DNA of 43,485 nt, from contig NZ_JABXYX010000064.1 in assembly GCF_017982655.1 (NCBI RefSeq), forward strand, positions 1 through 43,485. The letters are read 5' to 3'. The stretch comes from Brasilonema sp. CT11. GTDB taxonomy: Bacteria > Cyanobacteriota > Cyanobacteriia > Cyanobacteriales > Nostocaceae. A program made the translations under genes and the position numbers. The notes below the pieces were generated by a model that saw only the letters and a list, made by a program, of their open reading frames with translations, was not told the DNA's origin and did not search any database. This document shows, one piece after another, positions 8,418 through 17,318 of this stretch (its first letter is position 1; every line of letters begins with the position of its first letter).

Positions 8418-8449
8418 GATAACTGGTAACTGATAACTGATAACTGATA
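8418..8449 (+). repeat. Short tandem repeats of TAACTGA type
   Basis: Head-to-tail units of TAACTGA, three in perfect register with one variant unit (TAACTGG). Heptanucleotide tandem repeats of this kind (STRR) are widespread in filamentous cyanobacteria and mostly intergenic. Confidence 0.75.
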
Positions 8450-8544
8450 TTGTGGTCGGTCTCATATGCGTATGGCAAATCCTTTGGTGCTATGCGGGAA
8501 GTAGCGAGTGAATTTCATGTCCGGACTTATAAAACACGAAGAAC

Positions 8545-8589
8545 CTCACCCGCCTACCACACTCTTTCCTTATCAAGGAGAGAGTTAGG
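8545..8589. repeat. Imperfect palindrome, CTCACCC...GGGTGA type
   Basis: Outer ends CTCACCC and AGGGTGA flank a stem ACTCTTTCCTT (8561-8571) / AAGGAGAGAGT (8575-8585) with one G:T pair and a 3-base loop. It probably belongs to a dispersed palindromic family rather than being a terminator, since no T-run follows on the plus strand. Confidence 0.6.
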
Positions 8590-8792
8590 GTGAAGTAACG
8601 CAGAAATTATAAGTCATTCGGCTGACTTGATATATAGCAGGGAACTCTTAACTCTTAACAGGCGTGTGAAAATCTCGTGGTGTCAGTGTTTTTTCATGAG
8701 TTCATGTCCTACTGGCAACTGCTATAAGTCCTAACTTCTTTGCTCAAAACTCAGCACGACAAAATTAAATTTTTCAAGGAGCAATTCGACGA

Positions 8793-9845
8793 ATGACTGC
8801 AACAACTGCAACAACTGTAACCACAAATGGAAGAACCGAGGAGATTCCCTGGAGAGCGGGGAATGCCCGTTTAGTTAACCTTTCGGGACAATTACTCGGT
8901 GCTCATGTTGCCCATGCGGGGTTGATTGTACTCTGGGCAGGAGCGATGACGCTATTTGAAGTTGCTAATTTCGACGTAACACGCCCAATGTATGAGCAGG
9001 GTTTGATTCTACTGCCAAACTTGGCTCGCTTAGGGCTAGGTGTTGGTGAAGGTGGTCAAATTGTAGATACCTACCCGTACTTTGTAGTTGGTGTGATTCA
9101 TTTGATCAGCTCTGCGTTTTTGGGAGCGGGTGGACTTTTCCATACCTTCGTTGGCCCCAAACAGCTAGAAACAAAATTTCCAAGTTTTGGCTATAGATGG
9201 GATGATGCCAACAAAATGACAAGTATTCTTGGCATTCATTTGATGCTGTTGGGGATAGGTGCATTCTTGTTAGTGGCGAAAGCAATGGCTTTTGGGGGAA
9301 TTTACGACCCACTCATTAAAAGCGTTCGCTTGATTACAAACCCGACTCTAGATCCAGGAGTTATTTTTGGCTATTTATTCGGTACGCATGGCAAGCTTTG
9401 GTTAGCGAGTGTCAATAACCTGGAGGATGTGATCGGTGGTCATATTTGGGTAGGTGCCATGTGTGTGCTGGGTGGATTGTGGCATATTCGCACTCAACCA
9501 TTCCCATGGGCAAAGAACTTATTTGTCTGGTCCGGTGAAGCCTATTTATCCTACAGCATTGGAGCCGTAAGCTTGATGGCATTTGTGGCAACGCTGTTTG
9601 TATCAGTGAATACAATAGTATTCCCAACAGAGTTTTATGGACCGACTTTAACATTGATATTTGATCGCTTCCCCCTCTTTGCTAGTACAGATGGAGCATT
9701 AACTAGTCGAGTCTGGCTAGCGAATGCTCATTTTTGGTTGGGCTTCTTCTTTTTGCAAGGACATCTGTTCCATGCACTGCGGGCTGCAGGTTACAGCTTC
9801 ACAGAAGGTAAAGTCATCACATCCACACGCGGACAGGTGAAATAA
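8793..9845 (+). CDS. isiA: IsiA/CP43'-family chlorophyll-binding antenna protein (paralogue 2)
   Basis: 350 residues, six predicted membrane helices. It carries the same ligand blocks as its neighbours ([57 protein letters not shown]) and lacks the CP43 lumenal loop. It differs from paralogue 1 by a short polar, Thr-rich N-terminus and a 10-residue Lys/Arg-containing C-terminus. The start is backed by AAGGAG about 10 bases upstream. The stop (TAA, 9843-9845) is one base from the next ATG, so it is almost certainly co-transcribed and translationally coupled with the IsiA::PsaL fusion. Which of the three copies is orthologous to classical IsiA cannot be decided by eye. Confidence 0.9.
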   Translation: MTATTATTVTTNGRTEEIPWRAGNARLVNLSGQLLGAHVAHAGLIVLWAGAMTLFEVANFDVTRPMYEQGLILLPNLARLGLGVGEGGQIVDTYPYFVVGVIHLISSAFLGAGGLFHTFVGPKQLETKFPSFGYRWDDANKMTSILGIHLMLLGIGAFLLVAKAMAFGGIYDPLIKSVRLITNPTLDPGVIFGYLFGTHGKLWLASVNNLEDVIGGHIWVGAMCVLGGLWHIRTQPFPWAKNLFVWSGEAYLSYSIGAVSLMAFVATLFVSVNTIVFPTEFYGPTLTLIFDRFPLFASTDGALTSRVWLANAHFWLGFFFLQGHLFHALRAAGYSFTEGKVITSTRGQVK

Positions 9846-9846
9846 T

Positions 9847-11412
9847 ATGACATCAACAAATGTAAGTCCTTTGAAACCCCTTGGGTTTTCTGACGATCCA
9901 ACAGTTGCGATCAACTACGTCGCCCAGTCTCAAGACCCCTATTCTTGGTGGGCTGGAAACCTCCGCTTTGTCAATCTTTCAGGTAAACTCCTGGGTGCCC
10001 ACGTTGCACACGCTGGATTGATTGTGCTGTGGGCAGGTGGAATGACCTTGTTTGAACTGTCCCGTTTCGATCCAAGTATACCTATGTACCAACAGGGGTT
10101 AATTTTGTTACCCCATCTCGCAACATTAGGTTTGGGTGTTGGTGCGGGCGGTCAAATTGTCGATACTTATCCCTATTTTGTAGTTGGGATTTTGCATTTG
10201 ATTAGTTCTGCTGTGTTAGGAGCAGGTGGTATTTACCATGCGGTGCTAGGTCCAGATAAGTTAGATGAGAAGGGTTTTGGTTACCGTTGGGAAGATGGTA
10301 ACAAAATGACGACGATTCTCGGTATCCATTTAGTATTGCTCGGTCTGGGAGCGCTGTTATTAGTTGCCAAAGCTGTGTTGTTTGGTGGATTGTACGATGC
10401 AGTCGCTCAGCAAGTCCGGCTCATTTCTCATCCAACCTTGAATCCAGCGGTGATTTTTGGCTATTTAGTTGGCTTTAGTCGTGATGGCTGGACACTCAAG
10501 GGAATGGCTAGTGTTAATAACCTAGAAGATGTGGTTGGTGGTCATATCTGGATTGGAACAATCTGTATCTTGGGCGGAATCTGGCATATCAACACCGCAC
10601 CAAAAGAATGGACGAAAGGGTTATTTGTTTGGTCGGGTGAAGCATATTTATCCTATAGTCAAGCGGCTCTTGCTTATATGGGATTCTTTGCTGCCTTTTT
10701 TGTTTGGGTAAATGACACCGTTTATCCAAGTGTGTTTTATGGTCCGGTTGGAACGACAACTGTAGACGGGATTATCACTCCCCGTACCTGGTTGATGTTG
10801 TTCCATATTATCTTTGCAAGCTTATTGCTAGCGGGACATTTTTGGCACGCTCTGAGAGCAAGAGCGATCGCTGCTGGGTTTGTATTCAGCGAGATGAAAT
10901 TTGATGCCGATGCTTTGTTTGGGGATATTCAATTTAGCGATCGCGCCGTGTTTGAAGGGATTGTACAGCCCTACAAAGGCGACTTTTATTTAGGAAACTT
11001 GGCTACTCCCGTCAACAACAGCAGTGTCAGCCTCGGTTGGCTCAAAAATTTACCTATTTACCGTGATGGGTTGTCACCAATTACACGCGGGTTAGAAATT
11101 GGTATGGCGCACGGTTATTTCTTGCTGGGTCCGTTCTTGAAACTTGGTCCCCTGCGCGATACAGAAATTGCACTTCCAGCCGGATTAGCCTCTGCATCCG
11201 GGTTAGTGGTGATTTTAAGTCTTTGCCTGTATTCTTACGGTCTTTCTGTGTTTGGCAAAAGACAAAAACCCGTTGGGGTTTTACCTGAGAACCTCCAAAG
11301 CAAAAGGGGTTGGAGCTTCTTTTCTTCTGGCTTTCTCGTTGGTGGGATCGGAGGTGTGATTTTTGCTGGCTTCATCCTACTTGAAGTTGCACGAGCAGGT
11401 ATTGGCTCGTAA
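9847..11412 (+). CDS. IsiA::PsaL fusion (CP43'-like antenna joined to a PSI subunit XI domain)
   Basis: 521 residues. Residues ~30-345 are a complete IsiA-type six-helix antenna ([53 protein letters not shown]). Residues ~365-521 are a PsaL domain: [59 protein letters not shown], then two further helices. PsaL sits at the centre of the PSI trimer and normally is a ~150-residue separate protein. Such fusions are known in some cyanobacteria (to my recollection called IsiA4-type in a far-red strain). The fusion could place a CP43'-like antenna at the PSI oligomer interface or replace PsaL; this is inference. The ORF is continuous with no frameshift. Confidence 0.93.
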   Translation: MTSTNVSPLKPLGFSDDPTVAINYVAQSQDPYSWWAGNLRFVNLSGKLLGAHVAHAGLIVLWAGGMTLFELSRFDPSIPMYQQGLILLPHLATLGLGVGAGGQIVDTYPYFVVGILHLISSAVLGAGGIYHAVLGPDKLDEKGFGYRWEDGNKMTTILGIHLVLLGLGALLLVAKAVLFGGLYDAVAQQVRLISHPTLNPAVIFGYLVGFSRDGWTLKGMASVNNLEDVVGGHIWIGTICILGGIWHINTAPKEWTKGLFVWSGEAYLSYSQAALAYMGFFAAFFVWVNDTVYPSVFYGPVGTTTVDGIITPRTWLMLFHIIFASLLLAGHFWHALRARAIAAGFVFSEMKFDADALFGDIQFSDRAVFEGIVQPYKGDFYLGNLATPVNNSSVSLGWLKNLPIYRDGLSPITRGLEIGMAHGYFLLGPFLKLGPLRDTEIALPAGLASASGLVVILSLCLYSYGLSVFGKRQKPVGVLPENLQSKRGWSFFSSGFLVGGIGGVIFAGFILLEVARAGIGS

Positions 11413-11585
11413 GTAATGGGTATTGGGTGTTGGGTGATGGACTATAACTTCCGAAGCAGCAAAATATTACCGATTTTAAAACCGCACCAGGCGCTCCAGA
11501 ACGCAGAGAAAATACGCAACGCTTTGGCAGAGGTAATTTTAGAGCACCGAAGAGAGTCATTCCCAATTCCCAATCCCCAATCCAA
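11412..11585. repeat. Short-repeat segment between the fusion gene and cpcL
   Basis: It begins with GTAATGGGTATTGGGTGTTGGG and ends with the roughly complementary TCCCAATTCCCAATCCCC, so the ~130 bases between are flanked by degenerate GGGTATT/AATCCCC repeats. This resembles the TTGGG/CCCAA intergenic repeats common in filamentous cyanobacteria. No T-run terminator is apparent, leaving read-through into cpcL possible. Confidence 0.5.
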
Positions 11586-11619
11586 TTAAAAAATTCATTA
11601 ATTAACAAAGATTTCAACC

Positions 11620-12333
11620 ATGACTATTTCCCTTCTGAGTTATCCATTATCGAGCCAGAATCAACGTGTAAATGGTTATGAAATTCCGGGTGATGAACAA
11701 CCTAGGGTATATACTACGGATAATTTGCCCAAAGGTACGGAAGTAGATGAAATTATCCGGGCAGCATATCGACAAATTTTCAATGAGCAACAACAAATTG
11801 CAAGCCATCGCCAAATCGCTTTGGAATCTCAACTTCACGCCAGTCAAATTACTGTGCGAGACTTTATTCGAGGGTTAGTTTTATCTGATTCTTTCCGTCG
11901 GTTGAACTACGAGACAAACAATAACTACCGCTTTGTTGAAATGTGCATTCAGCGTTTGTTGGGACGGAATGTGTATGACAACCGTGAAAAATTAGCTTGG
12001 TCAATTGTTTTAGCAACTAAGGGACTGCGGGGTTTTATTGATGAGTTATTAAACAGCGAAGAATATCTAAACAACTTTGGGTTTTCCACCGTTCCTTACC
12101 AACGACGACGAATTTTACCGCAGCGATCGCAAGGCGAACTTCCCTTTGCCCGTATGGCACGCTACGATGATAACTATCTGAAGCAAATGCGAAAAATTGG
12201 TCAACTGCGACCTTTTTATTATGGCGTCGCAGATAAAAGTGCTTCTGTTTATCGAAAGGTGATATTTGCAGTTCCAATTCTTGCACTTGCCATGTTATTT
12301 TTGACGTTGATAGCTGTTGCGACTCCTAAGTAA
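11620..12333 (+). CDS. cpcL: CpcL: membrane-anchored phycobilisome rod linker (PSI-type CpcG)
   Basis: 237 residues. Residues ~10-180 form a phycobilisome linker domain (EVDEIIRAAYRQIFNEQQQI, TVRDFIRGLVLSDSFRR, RFVEMCIQRLLGRNVYDNRE, GLRGFIDELLNSEEYLNNFG), followed by YQRRRILPQRSQGELPF. The C-terminus is a single hydrophobic helix (~212-235, VIFAVPILALAMLFLTLIAV). Rod-core linkers (CpcG1) end in a soluble segment; the hydrophobic C-terminal helix defines CpcL/CpcG2, which attaches rod-only phycobilisomes to the thylakoid membrane and passes energy to photosystem I. The position behind three IsiA-type genes supports a PSI-antenna role. No clear ribosome binding site. Confidence 0.92.
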   Translation: MTISLLSYPLSSQNQRVNGYEIPGDEQPRVYTTDNLPKGTEVDEIIRAAYRQIFNEQQQIASHRQIALESQLHASQITVRDFIRGLVLSDSFRRLNYETNNNYRFVEMCIQRLLGRNVYDNREKLAWSIVLATKGLRGFIDELLNSEEYLNNFGFSTVPYQRRRILPQRSQGELPFARMARYDDNYLKQMRKIGQLRPFYYGVADKSASVYRKVIFAVPILALAMLFLTLIAVATPK

Positions 12334-12370
12334 CTCATTCCCAGTTATGAAACTATTCTCCATACGAATT

Positions 12371-12480
12371 CTATTTGATTTGTGTTGGCGCAGCCTGCGC
12401 GTAAGCGCATAAGTCGCGTATACTCAGATTCCCGATTTCTTTTAGAAGTCGGAAATCTTGTTGTTTCTAAATAATTGGAG
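12371..12480. repeat. Dispersed ~110-bp element, copy A
   Basis: It starts CTATTTGATTTGTGT, contains GCCTGCGCGTAAGCGCATAA and a hairpin AGATTCCCGATTTC/GAAGTCGGAAATCT, and ends TTTCTAAATAATTGGAG. The same order of blocks recurs at 30851-30963, so this is a mobile or repetitive unit of MITE-like size. It lies between convergent cpcL and mrr genes. Confidence 0.6.
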
Positions 12481-12601
12481 TTTAGACTAAACAATGTAAA
12501 ACGACCCAGCACCGCTCTCGTTAAGAAAAGACCTGCTGGAAGCATGAACAATCTTTGATATTAGATGGCAACATTTGTATGTTCCTAATGAGCTAGTATA
12601 C

Positions 12602-13507
12602 CTATTTATCAAGCAACTCAAAAAAATCAGTGTCGATGTTTTTAACCTCATATTGGTACGACATACTAACACCTAGATTTAACCTAAACATTAAATTCAC
12701 CAGTTCTTGACCGTTAATTAAAACAACTTTCTCGTTTCTCTTGCTCAGATAGGTGTAAATAGAACTAGTAAAATCGCTAGTTGTAATGAATAAACCCTTA
12801 TCATTGTTGTTTATGGAGGCAATAAAGTGCTTAATTTCTGAGAGTTGAACATTGTTTTCTTTATACCTCTTAGCTTGGATATATATTTTCTCAAATCCTA
12901 GCGTGTCTCCTTTAACTACTCCATCTATCCCTCCATCTTTTGAGTATTGAGTTACTTCACCGACTCCATAACCTAGCTTTTCCAGTAGTTTGATGACAAG
13001 AAACTCAAATTTGCGTGGTTCAATTTCTTTTAAAGTAGATAAAATTTCGTTTTTAGTATTTATTTCTAATTTTTGAATTTCTGTTTCAATTCTCTGCTCT
13101 GGCGGTACATCACTTATTACAAGATTATCTACAACTAAAGTGTCAACATCAGATTTAGCATTAACTTTCCAAAAGTTTTGGGCTTTGAGTTCGGGATAAC
13201 TACTTAGAATAAATTTTTTGTCTATAAATGTCGTTTTCTTTAAAACCTCCTTACCTCTCTGAGTGATGGTGTAGTTACCTCTTGACTCTCTATTGAGAAA
13301 TTCAGCGTTAAATAAGTAAGTATTAGCCCAGTAAAGATTGTTGATGAACTGGGACTGGCCTGATTTTATTTTGACATTTACAATATCCTCAGAAAGTTTT
13401 AGTTTTTGGATAATTTGAGAGCTAAATTCTTTGTAGTTGTGAGTTTTATCATCGTTGTACAAACTGAGGAGCGGATACATCAGTTCATCGTACTTTGGAA
13501 TCGTCAT
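12602..13507 (-). CDS. Mrr-type restriction endonuclease (PD-(D/E)XK)
   Basis: 301 residues from the ATG at 13507; the frame extends 5' with low-quality codons to 13576. The N-terminal ~95 residues match the Mrr N-terminal winged-helix region (KYDELMYPLLSLYND, WANTYLFNAEFLNRESRGNY, ITQRGKEVL). The C-terminal ~110 residues are the nuclease domain: FEFLVIKLLEKLGYGVGEV, SKDGGIDGVVKG (catalytic Asp) and IYIQAKRY (QxK motif), then SEIKHFIASI. Mrr enzymes cut methylated or foreign DNA, so a defence role is likely. No methyltransferase is adjacent, consistent with a type IV (modification-dependent) enzyme. The region is AT-rich compared with neighbours. Confidence 0.85.
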   Translation of the reverse strand: MTIPKYDELMYPLLSLYNDDKTHNYKEFSSQIIQKLKLSEDIVNVKIKSGQSQFINNLYWANTYLFNAEFLNRESRGNYTITQRGKEVLKKTTFIDKKFILSSYPELKAQNFWKVNAKSDVDTLVVDNLVISDVPPEQRIETEIQKLEINTKNEILSTLKEIEPRKFEFLVIKLLEKLGYGVGEVTQYSKDGGIDGVVKGDTLGFEKIYIQAKRYKENNVQLSEIKHFIASINNNDKGLFITTSDFTSSIYTYLSKRNEKVVLINGQELVNLMFRLNLGVSMSYQYEVKNIDTDFFELLDK

Positions 13508-13757
13508 ATACTTGATGTTCAACAGGAAAATACAAAAATTATTAAATAGAAACAAACTACACTCACCACCAACCAATCATCTTTACTAAAATCCCTATTT
13601 GTACTTCCTGGTACAGTAATTGCAGCAAGCACTCCATCGAGATTTCAAGCACCAATTACAGCAATTTTTAGGTATTTAAAATGAGAAAAATCTTGTAGAG
13701 ACGTTGCCGGCAGCGTCTCTACAAACTATCAAAATTAATGAGACAAATCACTACGTA

Positions 13758-15266
13758 TTAATTTCTTGTTGCTTGTGTTGGTGAACCAGGAATAGTCACA
13801 TCTATTGGTGTCACTTGCGTTGCCAACTGTGTTAGTGGTGGTTTAATAGTGCTTTGATTTCCGACTATCAAAGTCACCGAATTATCTGGTTTGAGATATT
13901 TGCGCGCTACCCGCCTGACATCAGCAGCTGTTGTTGCGGCTACTGCTTTTTGATAGCGAAACAGAAAATCAGACGGATAGCCATAATATTCGTACCGCAT
14001 CAAGCGTGATAAAGTTTGCCCAGGATCTTCAAAATTAAAAACAAACGAGTTGAGGGTAGAGTCTTTCGCAAAAGCTAACTCTTTAGGCGTGACGTTTTGA
14101 GTTTGTATACGCTTGATTTCTTGCTGTAGCGCTCTAACGAATTGCACTGTCGCATCGGAGCGTGTTTGTCCACCAGCAATGAACATTCCAGGGTAGTCGT
14201 ATCGGGGACTCCAAGCACCGGAAACTGAGTAAGCTAAACCTTGACGCGATCGCACTTCATTAAACAAGCGTCCACCAAAGCCATTTAACACTCCATTCAA
14301 CACATTCAGCGCTGGATAATCAGGACTATTAAACTGTCCTCCCAAATGCCCAATCAAGATATTGCTTTGAGTCAGTTGTGGCTGATTGACAAAAAACACA
14401 CCACTTTGTTTATTTTCTGACACTTTGGGTAACTGAGGTTTAACCAAATTGGGATTGGGTTTCCAGTCAGCAAATTGGGCTTGAATGAGCGATCGCATTT
14501 TCTTAGAGTCAAAATCCCCCACAATTCCCAAAATCATATTATTGGGATAAAAAGACTGCTGTTTAAACTTGATCAAATCCTCACGGGAAATATTATTCAG
14601 CGTTGCATACTCCTGAGTGCGAGCATAAGGACTTTCTTTGCCATAAATTAGTTTGTGAAATTCCCGACTTGCAATATCATCTGGATCGTCATTGCGACGA
14701 GCAATAGAACCCCGCAACTGTGTTTTCGCCAAATCCAACTTTTCCTGCGCGAAAACTGGCTCCCGGAGAACTTCACCAAACAACCCAAAAACCGTTTGCA
14801 AATCTTCACTGAGTGACTGAAAACTAGCATTACCAGCAGTTTCACCAATGCCAGTTTCAACCATTGCCGCGCGTTGCTCCAAGATCTGATTGAGTTGATC
14901 GGGTGTATGCTTGGTTGTTCCTCCAGAACGCATCACAACACCTGTCAACCCAGCCAACCCAACTTTATCTGCGGGTTCAAAGCGATCGCCCGTACGCACT
15001 ATAGCCGAACCACTCACCAATGGTAGCTCATGATCCTCCATCAAATACACAACCATGCCATTGTTCATCACATACCGTTCGTACTTCGGTATCTTCACCT
15101 GAGGTAGTGGTGGAAGTTGCAACTCTGTATAATGCTTTGCCGCCGTTGCCGCCCAAGATGTGTTGTATACTCCAAAGCATAACAATCCAACCAACACAAA
15201 ACAAACCAGCAACGAGTAAAGACGTCTCATCCTTATCTTATTCCTTCTGCCCCTAAATCTCTTCAT
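13758..15266 (-). CDS. M16-family peptidase-like protein, non-catalytic partner
   Basis: 502 residues with a signal peptide (LYSLLVCFVLVGLLCFGVYN...SWAA; mature part from ~40). It has the two-lobed M16B fold: N-lobe with YVMNNGMVVYLMEDHELPLV, C-lobe with RSRQGLAYSVSGAW, the Arg/Tyr substrate-binding motif. Where catalytic members have HxxEH, it reads KVGLAGLTGVVMRSGGT, so the zinc ligands are gone. In heterodimeric M16B enzymes one subunit supplies the metal site and the other the R/Y pair, and the catalytic gene lies directly upstream (80 bp). The ATG at 15266 has AAGGAA five bases away; an internal ATG at 15230 has no such spacing. Probably periplasmic. Confidence 0.88.
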   Translation of the reverse strand: MKRFRGRRNKIRMRRLYSLLVCFVLVGLLCFGVYNTSWAATAAKHYTELQLPPLPQVKIPKYERYVMNNGMVVYLMEDHELPLVSGSAIVRTGDRFEPADKVGLAGLTGVVMRSGGTTKHTPDQLNQILEQRAAMVETGIGETAGNASFQSLSEDLQTVFGLFGEVLREPVFAQEKLDLAKTQLRGSIARRNDDPDDIASREFHKLIYGKESPYARTQEYATLNNISREDLIKFKQQSFYPNNMILGIVGDFDSKKMRSLIQAQFADWKPNPNLVKPQLPKVSENKQSGVFFVNQPQLTQSNILIGHLGGQFNSPDYPALNVLNGVLNGFGGRLFNEVRSRQGLAYSVSGAWSPRYDYPGMFIAGGQTRSDATVQFVRALQQEIKRIQTQNVTPKELAFAKDSTLNSFVFNFEDPGQTLSRLMRYEYYGYPSDFLFRYQKAVAATTAADVRRVARKYLKPDNSVTLIVGNQSTIKPPLTQLATQVTPIDVTIPGSPTQATRN

Positions 15267-15346
15267 ATCTCTTCCTTCATGCCCTATGCGCTAAGGCGCA
15301 CGCTTCAAGGGACGTGTCTTAGCGGTTCATTCCTCTTATTTGTTAA

Positions 15347-16927
15347 TCAACCCTGCTTCGACAATATCTTACCAACTGTACGATTTTCCGTTGTGAACGT
15401 CGCTGTCGCCACCCGTTGAATATCAGCAGGCGTCACAGCTATAATTTTATCCAACTGCTTAAACAAATTCCGCCAAGAGCCAGTTTTCACTTCATACTCC
15501 AACAACTGCTGCGCCATTCCCATATTGGAATCAAGTATGCGTAACAAACCCGCCCGCGCTTGTGTTTTCACGCGCTGCAACTCAGCATCAGACACTGGCT
15601 CAGTCTTTAACCTATCAATTTCTTTGCGCAGAGCGATCGCCACCTCATCAACCGTATGACCCGGAGCTGTGAGAGTATAGAACAACATCAAATTTGGATA
15701 CTTATCTCCAGGAAACCCACTGAAACCCTGTGCCGTAAGTGCTAACTGTTGCTGTTCCACTAAAGACTTATACAGCCGCGACGTACGCCCATTACTCAGT
15801 AAGCTACCGATTATGTCATAAACCGCCTCATCTGGATGAGTCATTGCGGGACGATGGTAACCTTCCAGATACCAGGGTTGAGAACGTAGTTCAACAGTTA
15901 CTTCCCGCGTTTGTGTCTGATTTGGTTCTACAGAGATTTGAGCGACTGCTTTTTCTTTTGCCTTATAACGCCCAAAGTAAATTTGTGCTAGTTTTCTTAC
16001 CTGTTCGGCGTTGACATCACCAACAACGGCAATTGTCAAATTATTGGGGACATAGTAGGCATTGAAAAACTTCTGCACATCTTCCCGTGTTAAGTTACGG
16101 ATATCTTGGTCGTAACCAATCACTGGACGCTTGTAGGGATGGACTTTGAAAGATGTATCAATCAACTTTTCCATCATGATTCCGATGGGAGAATTTTCCA
16201 CCCGCATACGTCGCTCTTCTAAAATGACATCTTTTTCCTTGTAAAACTCCCGAAACACAGGATCAAGAAATCTTTCTGATTCCAACGACATCCACAGTTC
16301 TAATTTATTAGAAGGAAAACTATAAAAATAACGAGTCGCTTCGGTGGAGGTATTGGCATTTAAACCCACGCCTCCCGCCTGTTCCACAATTCGTCCTAAT
16401 TCGTTTTGCTTGGCAACTTTTGTTGCTTGTGCTTCTGTTTTCTTGAACTGGGCTTCTAACTGAGCAACTTCATCTTTTTTATTAGCCGCTTTTGCTGCTA
16501 TAATTTGCTGTGCCAATTGATCCAAACGTTCAAGTAATGGTTTTTCCGCTTGGTAATTAGAAGTACCGATGCGCGTCGTACCTTTAAAAGCCAAATGCTC
16601 CAGAAAGTGAGCTACACCAGTCTTTCCATCTGGTTCATCCACACCGCCAACATCAGCATAAGTCAGAAAAGAAACTATAGGCGCTTGATGTCTTTCCAAG
16701 ACAATGAACTTCATCCCATTGTCGAGGCGAAACTCACTCAACTGCTTCATCACCCGATTCAAATAAGGTTGAATCGAATTTTCAGCAGGCGTTGCAGTCT
16801 GAGTTTGTGCTAAAGCAACTCCCGGTAGTAATTCCCACCAAAGAAGAACTGCTATAACAAAAGATACGAAAAGTTGACTTGCCTTATTTTTAACTTTTCT
16901 TTGGTATAAGTAATTGGGCTTGTTCAT
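15347..16927 (-). CDS. M16-family zinc metallopeptidase, catalytic subunit
   Basis: 526 residues with a signal peptide (~16-41). The zinc motif is intact: GVAHFLEHLAFKG (His107, Glu110, His111), and the distal glutamate lies in LWMSLESERFLDPVF. Between these is a coiled, Lys/Ala-rich insertion (~130-165, QQIIAAKAANKKDEVAQLEA), common in cyanobacterial members. The C-lobe contains LLSNGRTSRLYKSLVEQQQ. First gene of a two-gene minus-strand unit with the inactive partner, so the product is likely a periplasmic heterodimeric peptidase. The 5' end of this gene (reversed) lies at the edge of a repeat copied at 18425-18679. Confidence 0.92.
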   Translation of the reverse strand: MNKPNYLYQRKVKNKASQLFVSFVIAVLLWWELLPGVALAQTQTATPAENSIQPYLNRVMKQLSEFRLDNGMKFIVLERHQAPIVSFLTYADVGGVDEPDGKTGVAHFLEHLAFKGTTRIGTSNYQAEKPLLERLDQLAQQIIAAKAANKKDEVAQLEAQFKKTEAQATKVAKQNELGRIVEQAGGVGLNANTSTEATRYFYSFPSNKLELWMSLESERFLDPVFREFYKEKDVILEERRMRVENSPIGIMMEKLIDTSFKVHPYKRPVIGYDQDIRNLTREDVQKFFNAYYVPNNLTIAVVGDVNAEQVRKLAQIYFGRYKAKEKAVAQISVEPNQTQTREVTVELRSQPWYLEGYHRPAMTHPDEAVYDIIGSLLSNGRTSRLYKSLVEQQQLALTAQGFSGFPGDKYPNLMLFYTLTAPGHTVDEVAIALRKEIDRLKTEPVSDAELQRVKTQARAGLLRILDSNMGMAQQLLEYEVKTGSWRNLFKQLDKIIAVTPADIQRVATATFTTENRTVGKILSKQG

Positions 16928-17157
16928 ACACGAAAATAAAAGTAAAGTTTTTTTGACAAGAGAAACAATTTAGTATACCAAAAGGGTTTTAGTCTTGTAT
17001 TAAGCTTTCCGTCGTTCTTGCATTAAACCTTAGACAATAATGCGACACGTCCTGTTCCAGATATCTCACAAGTTTTTGATTCTGGGAATTTTTATTCCTC
17101 TCTATTCTTATAAACACAAACATGCGTCCGCATTCCTGATGCGATAAAGTGGCTGAT
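16907..17157 (+). repeat. Direct repeat R1: M16 5' end plus decayed tetR promoter and 5' end
   Basis: About 250 bp matching 18425-18679 (R2) almost end to end and 19721-19912 (R3) in its right part. In a central block of ~100 bp (17038-17137) I count six differences from R2. The right part corresponds to the upstream region and first ~25 codons of the intact tetR at 19838, but the ATG is replaced by CTG and a two-base length change breaks the frame. The left ~20 bp overlap the start of the M16 gene (GGGCTTGTTCATA). Confidence 0.85.
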
Positions 17158-17318
17158 AGTTATGATATTCAGAAGGGGAAAAGGTAGTCTACGACGAAAC
17201 TAATTGAGTTCAAGAAACAATGATTGTTTTTTTGTTTCCGTTTTTTAGTGCTCGCCTGTTTTTAGTCTAAACTCCAAGTCAGGGATGATCTCGCAGTTAT
17301 TTGACTTTGGAGATACAG

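Larger units (their letters stand above)
8325..8792. other. 468-bp repeat-rich gap between the first and second antenna genes
   Basis: No coding sequence. It contains TAACTGATAACTGATA-type short tandem repeats (8418-8449), GTTAACAGTTAACAGG (8377-8393), and an imperfect palindrome at 8545-8589 whose core stem is 8561-8571 with 8575-8585. A ribosome binding site AAGGAG at 8777-8782 serves the gene at 8793. The length suggests a separate promoter for the second antenna gene. Confidence 0.5.

Noticed and set aside
8418-8449. CRISPR-like tandem repeats
   Set aside because: Units of 7 bp without spacers; they are STRR-type sequences, not CRISPR.
9847-11412. Possibility that the fusion is an assembly artefact joining isiA and psaL
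   Set aside because: The linker reads continuously in frame with sensible sequence, and such fusions are known in cyanobacteria.
15739-16014. Plus-strand ORF inside the M16 gene
   Set aside because: Antisense frame of a clear, complete M16 protein.
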